Assembly: GCF_905163445.1 (NCBI RefSeq) | Contig: NC_053182.1 | Coordinates: 19,799,501 to 19,863,500, forward strand | Length of the DNA: 64,000 bases | Source: Pararge aegeria | Taxonomy: Eukaryota > Arthropoda > Insecta > Lepidoptera > Nymphalidae | Reading direction: 5' to 3' | Shown here: positions 13,001 to 25,000 of the stretch, one piece after another | Position numbering within the stretch: position 1 is the first letter of the stretch | Layout: each line of letters opens with the position of its first letter | Notes under the pieces: model-generated | What the model saw: the letters and a program-made list of their open reading frames with translations, nothing else | The model's database searches: none | What the model was told of the DNA's origin: nothing | Program-made: the position numbers and the translations under genes

Positions 13001-16000
13001 TACTCACATCCATTGTCTGTGCGCAATATTTTTATTTTTCTGTTTTGAAAGTTCTCCACCATTGACTTAAACTCTTTAAAACAAGTCAGTGTTTCACTTT
13101 TACACTTTAAGAAGTATATGAAGGTCATTCTGGTGAAGTCGTCAATAAATAGCAAAAAATATCTTGCACCACCAATGGATTTGCACTCCATCGGTCCACA
13201 GATGTCTGAGTGCACAATCTGCAAGATTTCTGTAGCTCGTGTACCTTTCGTAAATGGTAATCTTGATTGTTTGCCTTCACAGCAAATTTGACAGCTAGAC
13301 TTACTTGTCACAAATTTGTCTGAGTAATCCATTCCATTGACTAAACCTTGCTTCATCTTGATCATAGCTGTACTGTTTAAGTGTCCAAGCCTTCTATGCC
13401 ATGTTTGTCCATCTACTGTTGATGATGATAACAAACAAGTTTCATTTACCAAGATTAACTTGTATACATTATTTACAAGTTCAGCTTCCGCAACTAGATT
13501 GCCTAATCTGTTTTTTATGAGGCATCGGTTGGGTTCAAACACAACACTATTTCCATTTCTTATCAATTCACTAACTGATAGCAGGTTAGTCGCAAGAGTC
13601 GGTACGCACAACACGTTCTTCACTGTTACCTTGTAACCGAAACTCGTCGTGACATCTACGTCGCCGGCACATAATACAGGCACTTTCATGTGGTTTGCTA
13701 CTGTGATTTCAGGTAAACTTGACGAATTCGTCCTATTTATCAACCAACTTTCGTTTGTAGTTATATGTGTACTGGCTCCCGAGTCAACATACCAGTCACA
13801 TTTATTAAAGTTACCGCTCAGAAAAACAACACTAAATGCATTTGTTTGCTTTTTCTTCTCTTTTTTTTCGTTTCTAAATGGACATTGAGACATGAAATGT
13901 CCTGATTGTTTGCATTTGTAGCATGTTATTGTTTTATTATTTCTGTCATTTGAGTTTGACATTGACGTACTCGGTGCATAGATATTCGGAGTCGGTCCGC
14001 CATTTTTGCTATTGCTGCCAACTTTACCAAGTTTCTTTTTCTGCCAACTTCGAGCAATAAGTGCTGAGTTGTCATTTCCATTCACTTCAACAGAGCCGCC
14101 ATTTTCCATATCTAACAATTTTGTTTTTATGGAATCTGCCGTGATCTGGATCCCGGAATGCTCTATTGCCATGATCATTGGCATAAACTTATCTGGTAAA
14201 CCAGCTAGTAATAATGACCCTACCCAATCATCGTTTATAATGAATCCAGTACCGCTTAATCGTTGCGAAGTTTCCACAATCTGCGTAACGTAACTAGTCA
14301 TATCTTCACATGTTTCTAGTCTGATGGAGATTAAATGACGTAATAAAGTTATTCTTCTTAAAAATCCCGCGTCATCAAATAGAGCTTTGAGTTTTGACCA
14401 TAACTCCTTTGTTGTCTTCGTCTCCTTTATGTGCACAAACAATGATGTGTCAATAGTCAGGATCAATTTTGCGCGTGTTCTGGCATCTGCTACTGCCTGT
14501 GCTGCATCTGTCGCCGCTGCTTCTTGCTTGAGGTATTTGTCCGTGTCCTCAAGAACTAGCAAGTTCTGTACGGCGAACGCCCAGTCATCATAATTTTCAC
14601 GACCCTTGAGCTTTGGCACACTCGCAATAAGACTTGAGTTCATCTTGATTGATGTCACACGCGTAAAATAAACTAACAAACTAACAATAACTCTTCTAAA
14701 AACGCAATAACTTTAATTTACTTTACAAAATCTGAGTAGCCCATAACCTAATAAAAGTCGTTGGTTGTTGGTTTCATATAGACTGATTTAATGCAAGTCA
14801 TTCATACATAGACAATACACAAACTTTCACCTCAATGTCCATAGATGGCGCTACTTGTATTAATTAACATTATATTTGATAATATTCTAACAACTTTGTC
14901 ATTTTAAATTATTAGAAAAGCAACTTGGTTAGAGCAATAATTTACACCCAAGCTTTTTTATCGTTTACGTAGTCCTTTATACTATAATAGGACTTTTCTA
15001 TAAGCTTACGTTTAATACAAACTTTGAACTTTTTAAGAGACATCTCCAAGATGTCAATTGGTAGTTTATTGTAGAATTGTATGCAATTTCCTTTAAACGA
15101 ATTATGAATTTTATGTAACCTAGTATATTGCACTGTAAGTTTATTCTTACTTCTAATGTTTAAATTATTGCAGTCACATTTTTTCTTAAATTTAGAAATG
15201 TTTTTATGGACGTACATTAAATTTTCAAATATGTACTGACTATACACTGTCATTATTTTAAAATCTTTAAATTTATCTCTCAATGACTCTCTCGGACCCA
15301 TTTTGTAGATAGAACGAACAGCCCTCTTCTGCAGCACGAAAATAGTGCTAATATCAGCAGCATTACCCCAAAGTAAAATTCCATATGACATAATGCTGTG
15401 AAAGTAACTAAAATATACCAGTCTAGCAGTTTCTACGTCGGTCATATGGCGTATCTTCTTTACCGCATAGGCAGCAGAACTAAGCCTGTTCGATAAATTA
15501 TTTACATGAGGGCCCCATTGAAGTTTAGAATCTAACGTTATTCCTAGAAAAACTGTCGTATCCTCCAGTTTCAGTTCCTCATTATTAAGTAGTACAGTGG
15601 TTTTCACGTGTTTAACATTAGGTAAAGTGAATTTTATACACTTCATTTTATACACGTCTAGTGTCCAACGGCTCCCAGTTGCCCGATAAGTGTCTGGTGT
15701 CGATCTAGTGAGGGGTCTTAAACATTGCGCTTGTTTGGACGAGGTCGTCACTCCAACGACTAGTAACCATCTCCAATTACAACTTTAGCTTCGTTCGTGA
15801 CGCTCTAGTGCTTCTTAAGATTTCATCATTGATTTGATCCCGTAGAAAGGACGAATTTAGCTTTCGCCGCCCTATTTAAATAATATTTATTTGACCAAAA
15901 TACGGAACCGACGCGTGACGTGTGTCGACGAAGTGTAAAGTGCGGAGACGGCGTGCGTCGAGATAAACGAGCTCCACTTATAGAGGAATTATCACGTTGC

Positions 16001-19000
16001 CACTTGCGTCATTGCGTTTGGATCTCTTTATTGAGGTTGACCGCTTCATATGAATATTTGATATTTTCACCCGAGTGTCTTAATGTTAACGCACATCGGG
16101 GACAGGCGTGTGTTCATACGCAGATAGTATTAAGATGCAGATTCCAATGTTTAGAGATTTGCTAGATTGGAATTTGAGTCATGTAACCACTAGTTGTATA
16201 TGAATTCACGTTTAGATATCAAGGACAACAGAAGCCGGAAGGGCATTACAGATATTCGCGGTGCGAATCAGAAACAAGGAAGCAAAGCATTTCGTAACCA
16301 GTCCAAGATATAAATTAGATAAAAAAGGAAATCCTTCCGATGCCTTGCTGCAAGGCGTTATAAAAATAATCAATATCAATTCGCAAACTTATAATGTCAT
16401 CTGCTTCTAACACCTTCACAATGTTCATGTGGCACAATTCCCTTCGTTTGTCCAACTACTTCTACACTATATCTTCTTTTCCTTTAATCTGCATCGCAGT
16501 AAGATAATTGTTAAATGTTGATGCTGGAAAAGAGCAACTACTGAGTTTTATTTTCCATCACTTGTGTTCTGCGGAAAGTTTTCTAAAGTTAACCAACCTC
16601 CAGAAAAAATCTGCGTATTGAGTAACTCTAGACTTGCCAGCTGGTTGTCTCCAAGCGAAACGCATAGTTTGGCATCGTATATCGTATGCTCATCGCAAAT
16701 TTTAGATGGAGTTGATAGGTTGCACCGGTTAGCAAATTGACTGAATAGAAAAACAGGTATTTTCTCATAAAACTCATGACCATGGCTTTTGTTATAGTGT
16801 AGCTGGTCCGATGACACAACGACGTTACCTTTTTATTTTTTATTACGTGAAAAGATAAATATTTCTCTATTGATTATTTATTTATTTATTTATTTAGGAA
16901 GCCAACGTTATATACAATGTCTTAAAATTATTAGAAACATAACAGTAATATTCTGAATTTTACATTGTATACACCACTTACAGGCTAACTCTGCATGCAT
17001 CATGAAATATAGACGTTCTTCAATACACAGAACCTAAAACTAAAGAGATAAATTAAAAAAAAAAATACAAAAGATACTACAAACTAAAATAAAAATAAAA
17101 ATAAAAGAGATTATATCACAAACAGGCGCTCTGAACTTAACTGTACAACCATAAACTCTCATCTAGCTATTTGGAACTCCATTGTTAGTTACTACGTTTT
17201 TTAAGAGACGACATTTCCACGTGCCCAGGAAAATAATAAATAATACAGCGTTAGGACTACGCTGTATTATTTATTATTTTCTATGCTTTGGAACTGCTAA
17301 TATCAGTATCAGATTGTGACCACTACTTATAGTACTTTTTGTGGTATGCAATAAAAGTATATTCATTCATTCATTCATACTTATATACCACATATGCGGT
17401 GGTGCGGGAAACTATTTTCTTAGTGACGCTTTATAAACCATGCGAAAGTTAGGATGGATGTTTGTTACTCAATCACGCCAAAACGGCTGAACGGATCCGG
17501 GTCAAATTTAGCACAAAGATTTAGGCCACTTTTTATACCGAAAAATGTAGATATCCGTGTGATTTGTTTTTTTGTTTTCATACAGCAGTAGATCGATATG
17601 TTTTTGGTTAGTGGTAGTTCGGGGGTCAGAGATATAGGTACACATGCAAAATTTCTACTAGAAAAACATAGCGGGATCTATCCGTAATTCATAATTTTTT
17701 CTTAGCTTAGTATTCATTACGTTACCTAGTAACCGCAAGCTGCGATAGCTCTGTGGGTAGGAGCTCGACTTCACTTTTGGGGGCCGTGTTCGAATCCCAG
17801 CACACACCTCACGTTATGTGCGCTTTAAGTAACTAAAATATCACTTGCTTCAACGGTGAAGGAAAACATCGCGAGGAAACCTGCCTGCCTGAGGGTTCTA
17901 TATAATGTTCTCAAAGGTGTGTGGAGTCCACCAATCCGCACTGGGCCAGCGTAGCGGACTACGGCCTTAATCCCGTCTCATTTTAGGACGAGACCCGTGT
18001 TCTGTAAAGGGAGGGGGGGTGGAGACAGACACTTACTTTTCCCGAGAGAGAGCGAGAGATATTATGAGCACATGAGTGCGCAAACAGACAGTCTCTTTAT
18101 CCGATGTATCCTCACTGTCGTAGTCCGATGGGACGGCAGCTCTGACACGATCGGAAAGACATCAGGCGCATCATCGAGGCACGGGGGTGATATCACCGCA
18201 AATTTTAAAACTAAGGGCTGTTACTAAGAATTTCTTCATGGACAAACCCAATATTATTTACTGGCCCAACCCGGGGAAACCAGGACCGCGTGGTCTGCAG
18301 TCGAACATGCTAACCACTTGATGAACGAGGCAGTAAAACCTAAAACCTACATTTAGTCGTAGCAGACTTTTCCAGGTGTCAGAGTTCTTCCGGGGAAGTA
18401 CTACCGCTATGTCAAAGTCAAAGTCAAAGTCAAAAATATCTTTATTCAAGTAGGCCCACAGGTGGCACTTTTGATGCGTACATAAGAATTACACGGTAGT
18501 GAGATGATGATGATGATGCTTATTTCTGCCGCTAAGCAGCATTGCTGTGTTCCGGTCTGACTGGTGTGGTTGCGGGTGAAATTACAGGCACATGAGGCCT
18601 CACACCTACGCCTCAGATTGATGGACATGGCGGCACTTTGCAGGACAAGTACGCATACCCTGCGGAGTGTTGCTAAGTTTATAGGTGATGGGTTTCCAGT
18701 CTCTGATTCCCATCAGATGGGCTATTTGCTGTGTCAATTATTACATTTTAAAAAAACATCGGTGTTACTAGTCTTAACATAATGAAGAATGCACGATATA
18801 ATATGTCAATGATGTTCCCATATTTTTCTCAAAAGGTGGGAAATCTGACCAGAGTGTCGCGTATGCGCAGATTGTCCGACGCGGCCGACGAGTGGGAGAC
18901 GGCTCGCGCGCCGGGCGCCAAGCGTCGGCGCGAGGCCGACGACGTAAAGCGTGAGTGCGACGACGCCAACGACGCGTACACATTCGCGCCGCCCGCGCCC

Positions 19001-22000
19001 CCGCCCGCCGCGCCCGCCGCACTCCCCCTCCCCGCGTATGTTGGCAAGCTTTTTTTCAAAATTTTATCCCACTAGTTTCTATAAAGTTCCCATGGAGGGC
19101 CGACGTCGGACAGGTCGGTCGCAATAATATGCCAAATCCAAAACAGTAATGTGTCTTCTTGCATGCCCTGCTCTGCTTTGCACTAATTACTATAAAAAAG
19201 TCTTCTAAATTTTAAAGAAGACATGCTATTCCGACCCCACATAACATGAGATAAGAGCAAGAAGAATATGAAGATTTTCTATAAAACTTCCTATGTTGGT
19301 ATAATTGAAGAATATGTTGGTATTATTATAATAACAATCCTCTATAATCAAGTACCTATATCTTTATTTTCTTGTTGGATGTCACCAGGTTTCATATCGC
19401 GGGGTCACATCTGAAATGTTTTATTTTGAAAGAAGCTAAGTTAACTTTAAAATAAAAGTATCTAATGATTGTGAATAAAATATGTGTGTGTAAGTGCTCC
19501 AAACTTTAGAGCATTTGATGTTAGATTTCAAGACAGAGATTTTATTTAAAATATTTTTTTTTAAATTTATTCTTTCCTATAATAGTGTGAAAACCTAATT
19601 GGGTCATAGTTACCAACTAAAGATTGTTATTATTATTAACAACACAAGCTCAAAAATGTTATATACGCTAAAATGGTTGACGAATTTGGATAGACGTTAC
19701 TTTGCGGAAATCCATGATGTATTATGAGAATTAAGCTAAATTTGCTACACTCCGCGAAAAGCAGGAGAATCTGTATGGTGTAATTTACAATTTCTTCAAT
19801 CCTTATACTCCACACCAAACAGATTTTCTTAACAAATGTACATTGTAAAGTCAACATCTCCTGAGGATGTTCGGGTTTCAGAGCAAAACGTTGGTAGAGG
19901 TTACATTGCCGAAGATCTGTTTGCTGAGGGTTATAAGGATTATTTTAATTTCCATAATGGTACTTACATTGTTATTGCATCCTGTATGTCTTTATACGCT
20001 ACAGAATAGCAAATGTCTCTAGCCGGCTTTTACTTGTGGATCTGCTTTACGAAACTGTGATAAACGAGATGCTTCTCAAGTTTTTGAAATAAATTAATTT
20101 AGAATATTTCTAGGTCAAATAGCACTTGTTAACAACAAATTAAGGTTCAAATTTAGCTTTCCTTGGCCCGAGTTGGATCCTCGGCACGTACCTCTACCTA
20201 CCCTTAACTTTTCGGAGTTATGTGCGTTTCAAGGAATTAGATATCACTTGTTTTAACGGTGCAGGATAACAACCGCTATCTTCTCTTCGGTTATGATTTG
20301 TAATAGCGGCGACTTACATCTGGAAATGCCGCCCCCTGAATTCTGCCGTCTTAATCCATACGAGGGGTATATACCTGACACTACACCACTGCATATGTGT
20401 TTACATTAAATATAGATGTAGCAGACTAAATCAATAAGGCCTCAGCAACAGAATTTCGCAATAGCCAGTCATGTGCAGATACCAGTTGACATTTAGGCCA
20501 AGGATTCATTAGACCGGGGCGCGATAAGCGACAGGGATCAAAACGAACCCATGTTTTGCCACATATTTATTTTTAAGATTATTTTAAAAAAAAAGCTACA
20601 CTTTCGCATTAGGTTTAAGTATTCTGTAATGGTAGTGTACGAAAAAGAATATAAACAAATAAAAAATAAAAATATAGCACTTGTTTTAACAAGTCCGTTA
20701 TGTGGCAGGGGAGAGCAGCAGAAATCACGCAGAAAATGTATAAACTCTCTTAAAAAAATGTATAGGCCCTGTGTACGCCCATGCTTGTTTATAAAGGTTA
20801 CGCGATCCGCCATGTCTGGCGACGGAAACTAATAATCTAGTCGTAGTTTAAGCCAAATATAAGCTACACTGCGCACCAAAATGATAAATGCTTCTTGTTT
20901 CGTTGAGTGATAACAGTATCATCATCATTTCAACCATTACCGGATCACTAGAGAGAGGTCTCCTTTCAGAAGGAGGCCAAGCTATAGTCAACCAAGCTGG
21001 CCAAGTGCGGATTGGTCTTCACGCGCCCATGAAATTATGGAGAACTCCCAGGCATGCAGGTTTCCTCACGATAATTTCATTCACCGCTAAACCTTTTTTT
21101 GTTGACGGCGGGAAAAGATACCCAATTCTCTGCGGGAGAATTTGGGTTATGTGGGATTTCTACCCACTAAAACCCCCTCGGTAGCCAGCTCAGTACATAT
21201 AGGGAGGCTCCGGGATCTCCTAGGAACGCACCGGTGCCTCCCTCGCACAAAACTTGTAGCTCGTCCCGGGAAGATTATGATTCCCGACTTCATGTAGATA
21301 TGTCACTTTGATGTGAATGAGTGTGGTTAGCAGCTCTCGGGCTATACCTAGTGATATTATTTAAATTACAGAGATTACGGTATAAATAAAGGTAATTACT
21401 TAACTAATCGTCCTTATAAGCAATGTAACGGAATTCCATAGTTTTCTTTATTACGTATATCCTTTTTATCCCGGGACAATCAGAGTATTTTCTTTAAATA
21501 TTAAAAATACAGCCTTTGTTACTTATGCACGGCTTCGCATCTAAACGATCTTAGTCATCGATTGCACAGAAATAGTATGCATTCCTAGAGACGGACAAAC
21601 GATACATAGTTTCAGGATTATGAAAATCCAAATAAAGTGCGGACGAAGTTGGGGAGGCAGGTTTGTAATAAAAGTTTTGTATCATTATTTATTCCGTTAT
21701 CCGAGTCCCGTCGCGTATCTCCGATTAATGTAACCTCGACCTTAGAACAGACCGCCTCGTGGAAACATTAGTAGAAGCTGATCGATATGTCTGTTGTCAC
21801 GTGAATTCGCGTGCCCGAGGCCTGGGCCTGAGACGTACTTCTGTTTCATAATACAAGGTATAATTAAAAAAAAAACTGTATAGGTAGTGTAAAACCTCTT
21901 ACCGGCCCACTAAATACTACGGGTTTCCTCAAAGAATGAGGAGGGTCTAGGCCGTAGTTCACCATGATGGTAAATACAAATTCAAATTCAAAAATTCTTA

Positions 22001-25000
22001 ATTCATTTAGGCCTATCACAGGCACTTATGAAGCGTTCATACATATATGTTTACATAATTGTAAGCGGATGGAGATAACTGCGTTCGCCAACTTAAACTT
22101 AAAGCTACGAGGGTTCCAAACGCGCCCTGCAGGGCTAGCACGGACAGGAGACAAACAATTTATATCCCCCGATTATATCCCCTGGTAAGGTATATAATTA
22201 ACGTGTACATCTGCTAAAGCACGAGAACAGGGAATAGGAGAAGTTAACCCCTGTTTATTATTACACATATATTATTTGGATATGCGCCAGTGCTCTGAGA
22301 GTTGATAAAGCTGTGAGAGAAGATAATTTGTTATCCTTTCCCCGGGGATATAATTGTCTCCTGCCCATAGTAGCCGTGCTGGTCTAAGAAGAGCCCACAA
22401 CAAACTAAGCCAGGTATTTTTTTTGTTATCACCATCTCACAGTAAATTAATATTATGCTATGAAGTTAGAGCAATTCGCATCATCTTTTTTTAATGTTAA
22501 AGTAATCCCTAACATTGAGGTAATTTTTTTATTATGACCATCTCACAGTAAATTCATCTTAGGCTATGAAGGTAGAGCAATTCACATCTAAGTTTTTTTT
22601 ACGTTTAAGTAATCCTTAATATTAAAATAGGATTTTTCTGTAAGCTTACGTTTTATATAAACTTTGAACTTACTTATTGAGAAACATCTCATAGATTTTA
22701 TTCGGTAATTTGTTATAAAATAATATACAATTGCCCTTGAATTAATTAGCAACTTTTGTAGCCTAGTAAACTGCACAGCTGTCTGGTTGACTTCACACAC
22801 CTTTGAGAACGTTACGGAGAACTCTCAGGCATGAGATAGAGATCTTAGTCGAAAATGCTTAAAACTGGATCGATGCAACAAGCCCGTTTTTTGAATCAAT
22901 AAATTATATTACTTTATAATACGTAGTATAGATATAATATTATTTGCGCAACATATAAGCTACATACAGTTTTATTATTCTGTTATTTATAGAATCCAAC
23001 AACACAATATCGATAAAATAGTGCGGTTTTAGGCATATCGCATAATTCCAAGATTATTGAAGAAGGATTAACTTTTGTCGTATACTCCGTTTTTGATGTG
23101 CGCCAGCTGGTAGATACATGGATACCAATCGACTACAAGTGGCTGATTTCTGTGCTATTAATCCATATTAATACTAGATATTCCCTGCGGCTTCGCCCGC
23201 GTAAATTTCGGGAATCATTGCAAATAGTCTACACCTATAGTCATACATGAGATTTTCGACAAATATTTTGTTAAGTATCTTTAGTAAAAAAAATAAAAAA
23301 TCTTTTTTAAAGTATTCTATATTACTTCTGATACCTCTAAGAATACGTGTACTAAGTTTCATGGTGATTGGTTTAGTAGTTTTCGCGCGAAAGCGTAACA
23401 AACAAACTTACATTCACATTTATAATGTAATAAAATATAATATTAGGAAGGAAGGATTGTAGCTCGTATAGTAATAAATAAATATACAACGACAAGACAA
23501 TACACACATCGCCATCTAGCCCCATAGTAAGCGTAGCTTGTGTTATGGGTACTACTGATGAATATTTTTATGAATTACATACATAAATACTTAGAATAAA
23601 CATATTAACACCCAGACACTAAAACATTCATGCTCATCACACATACATTTTCAGGTGTTTCCAGTGGGAATCGAACCCACGGCCTTGGGCTCAGAAAGCA
23701 GGGTCACTGCAAACTGCGCCAATCAGCCGTCAAATATAGTCAATATATAGTAATAAATAAATAAATAAATATACTACGACAATACACACATCGCCACCTA
23801 GCTCCAAAGTAAGCGTAGCTTGTGTAATGGGTACTAAGAGAGCTGATGAATATTTTTTTATGAATATAATACACATAAATACTTATAATATACAGATTAT
23901 AACCCCGGCAATGAAAACCATTCATGCAAGATTTTAGGACAATAAGTTTGATGTGCGTGTTTGTGTTCTGTCTGTCTGTCTGAGGCATCGCAGCTCCCGC
24001 ACGGATTAACCGATTTGTTTTTTGTTTATAATGATTTTAAAGTATGGTACTTTACGTAAGTTTACTTGAGTAAGGAATTTTCATACAGCATTTGATAGAT
24101 TATTATCTAATGACTCGCAATGAACGCTACGTGATTGACAGAAAGCAGGGTCACTGCAAACTGCGCCAATCAGCCGTCAAATATAGTCAATATATAGTAA
24201 TAAATAAATAAATAAATATACTACGACAATACACACATCGCCACCTAGCTTCTCTTCTAAGCCTTCTTAACTAAGCCTAGTTTTTTTAATAGTATTAACT
24301 GAAGGACTATGTAGATATGAGATAGTCCACCTGTTTGTAAATGGTATAATCACAGCAATACAGCACCATCATTTTCAGCGTGTCACTATAGTTAGACGGT
24401 CGATTGGCATGATTTTAGGACAATAAGTTTGATGTGCGTGTTTGTGTTGTGTCTGTCTGTCTGAGGCATCGCAGCTCCCGCACGGATTAACCGATTTGTT
24501 TTTTGTTTATAATGATTTTAAAGTATGGTTCTTTACGTAAGTTTACTTGAGTAAGGAATTTTCATACAGCATTTGATAGATTATTATCTAATGACTCGCA
24601 ATGAACGCTACGTGATTGACGTATACTGCAACGTAATAATAGATCTCAGCAATCGACATTCTTGCAGTTTTCAGTGTCTATTATTATAAATGCCACGCCT
24701 TAAGTAGGTGTGGCTTGTAGCATAGCAACAACTGCTAGTAGGCTAGTTACCTTAAAGACGTGCCGCCAAGGAATATGAATGCGCTGTAGAAACTTGTCGT
24801 AACATATTAAATCAATATAAGAAGAGGTAGAAAGAAACGGGGTAAGGGTTAAATGAATGAATGAATGAATATACTTTTATTGCACACCATAAAAAGTACA
24901 TAGAACAAAAAGAAAAGTATAACAAAACAACGTATACAATTTGGCGGCCTTATCGCTACATAGCGATTTCTTCCAGGCAACCAATGGCGAAGATAAAAAA

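Larger units (their letters stand above)
10456..14892 (-). mobile_element. Ty1/copia LTR retrotransposon, recent insertion
   Basis: 4.4-kb element on the - strand. The 144-bp LTRs at 10456-10599 and 14749-14892 are identical by eye. An exact 5-bp target duplication ACTTT lies at 10451-10455 and 14893-14897. A primer-binding site adjoins the 5' LTR and a purine tract adjoins the 3' LTR. The internal region encodes Gag, protease, integrase, reverse transcriptase and RNase H in copia order, over two overlapping frames. The element sits inside the 3' untranslated part of a LINE, whose sequence resumes on both sides. Confidence 0.95.
10233..15751 (-). mobile_element. Truncated CR1/Jockey-type LINE interrupted by copia
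   Basis: A - strand non-LTR element. The RT C-terminal frame is at 14942-15751, the 3' UTR continues to 14898, resumes at 10450 after copia, and ends at about 10233. Its end is AATAAAGATATTTTTGACTTT with GACTTT repeats instead of poly(A). The same 3' region recurs at 2597-2893 (+), 18414-18510 (-), 21968-22790 (-) and 61850-62155 (-). The 5' half with endonuclease and the YADD site is missing. Confidence 0.85.
4037..18852 (+). other. NFAT intron 1
   Basis: 14.8 kb. Apart from the repeats and copia/LINE listed separately, the stretches 4580-5560, 5850-6290, 6645-7795, 8000-9095, 9465-10165 and 15760-16540 hold nothing I can support. A small GC-rich patch at about 8260-8420 has no splice signals that would make it an exon. 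Confidence 0.6.

Noticed and set aside
18774..19149. Arg/Ala-rich frames on both strands around NFAT exon 2
   Set aside because: They arise from GC-rich exon 2; only the frame that keeps phase with exons 1 and 3 is retained.
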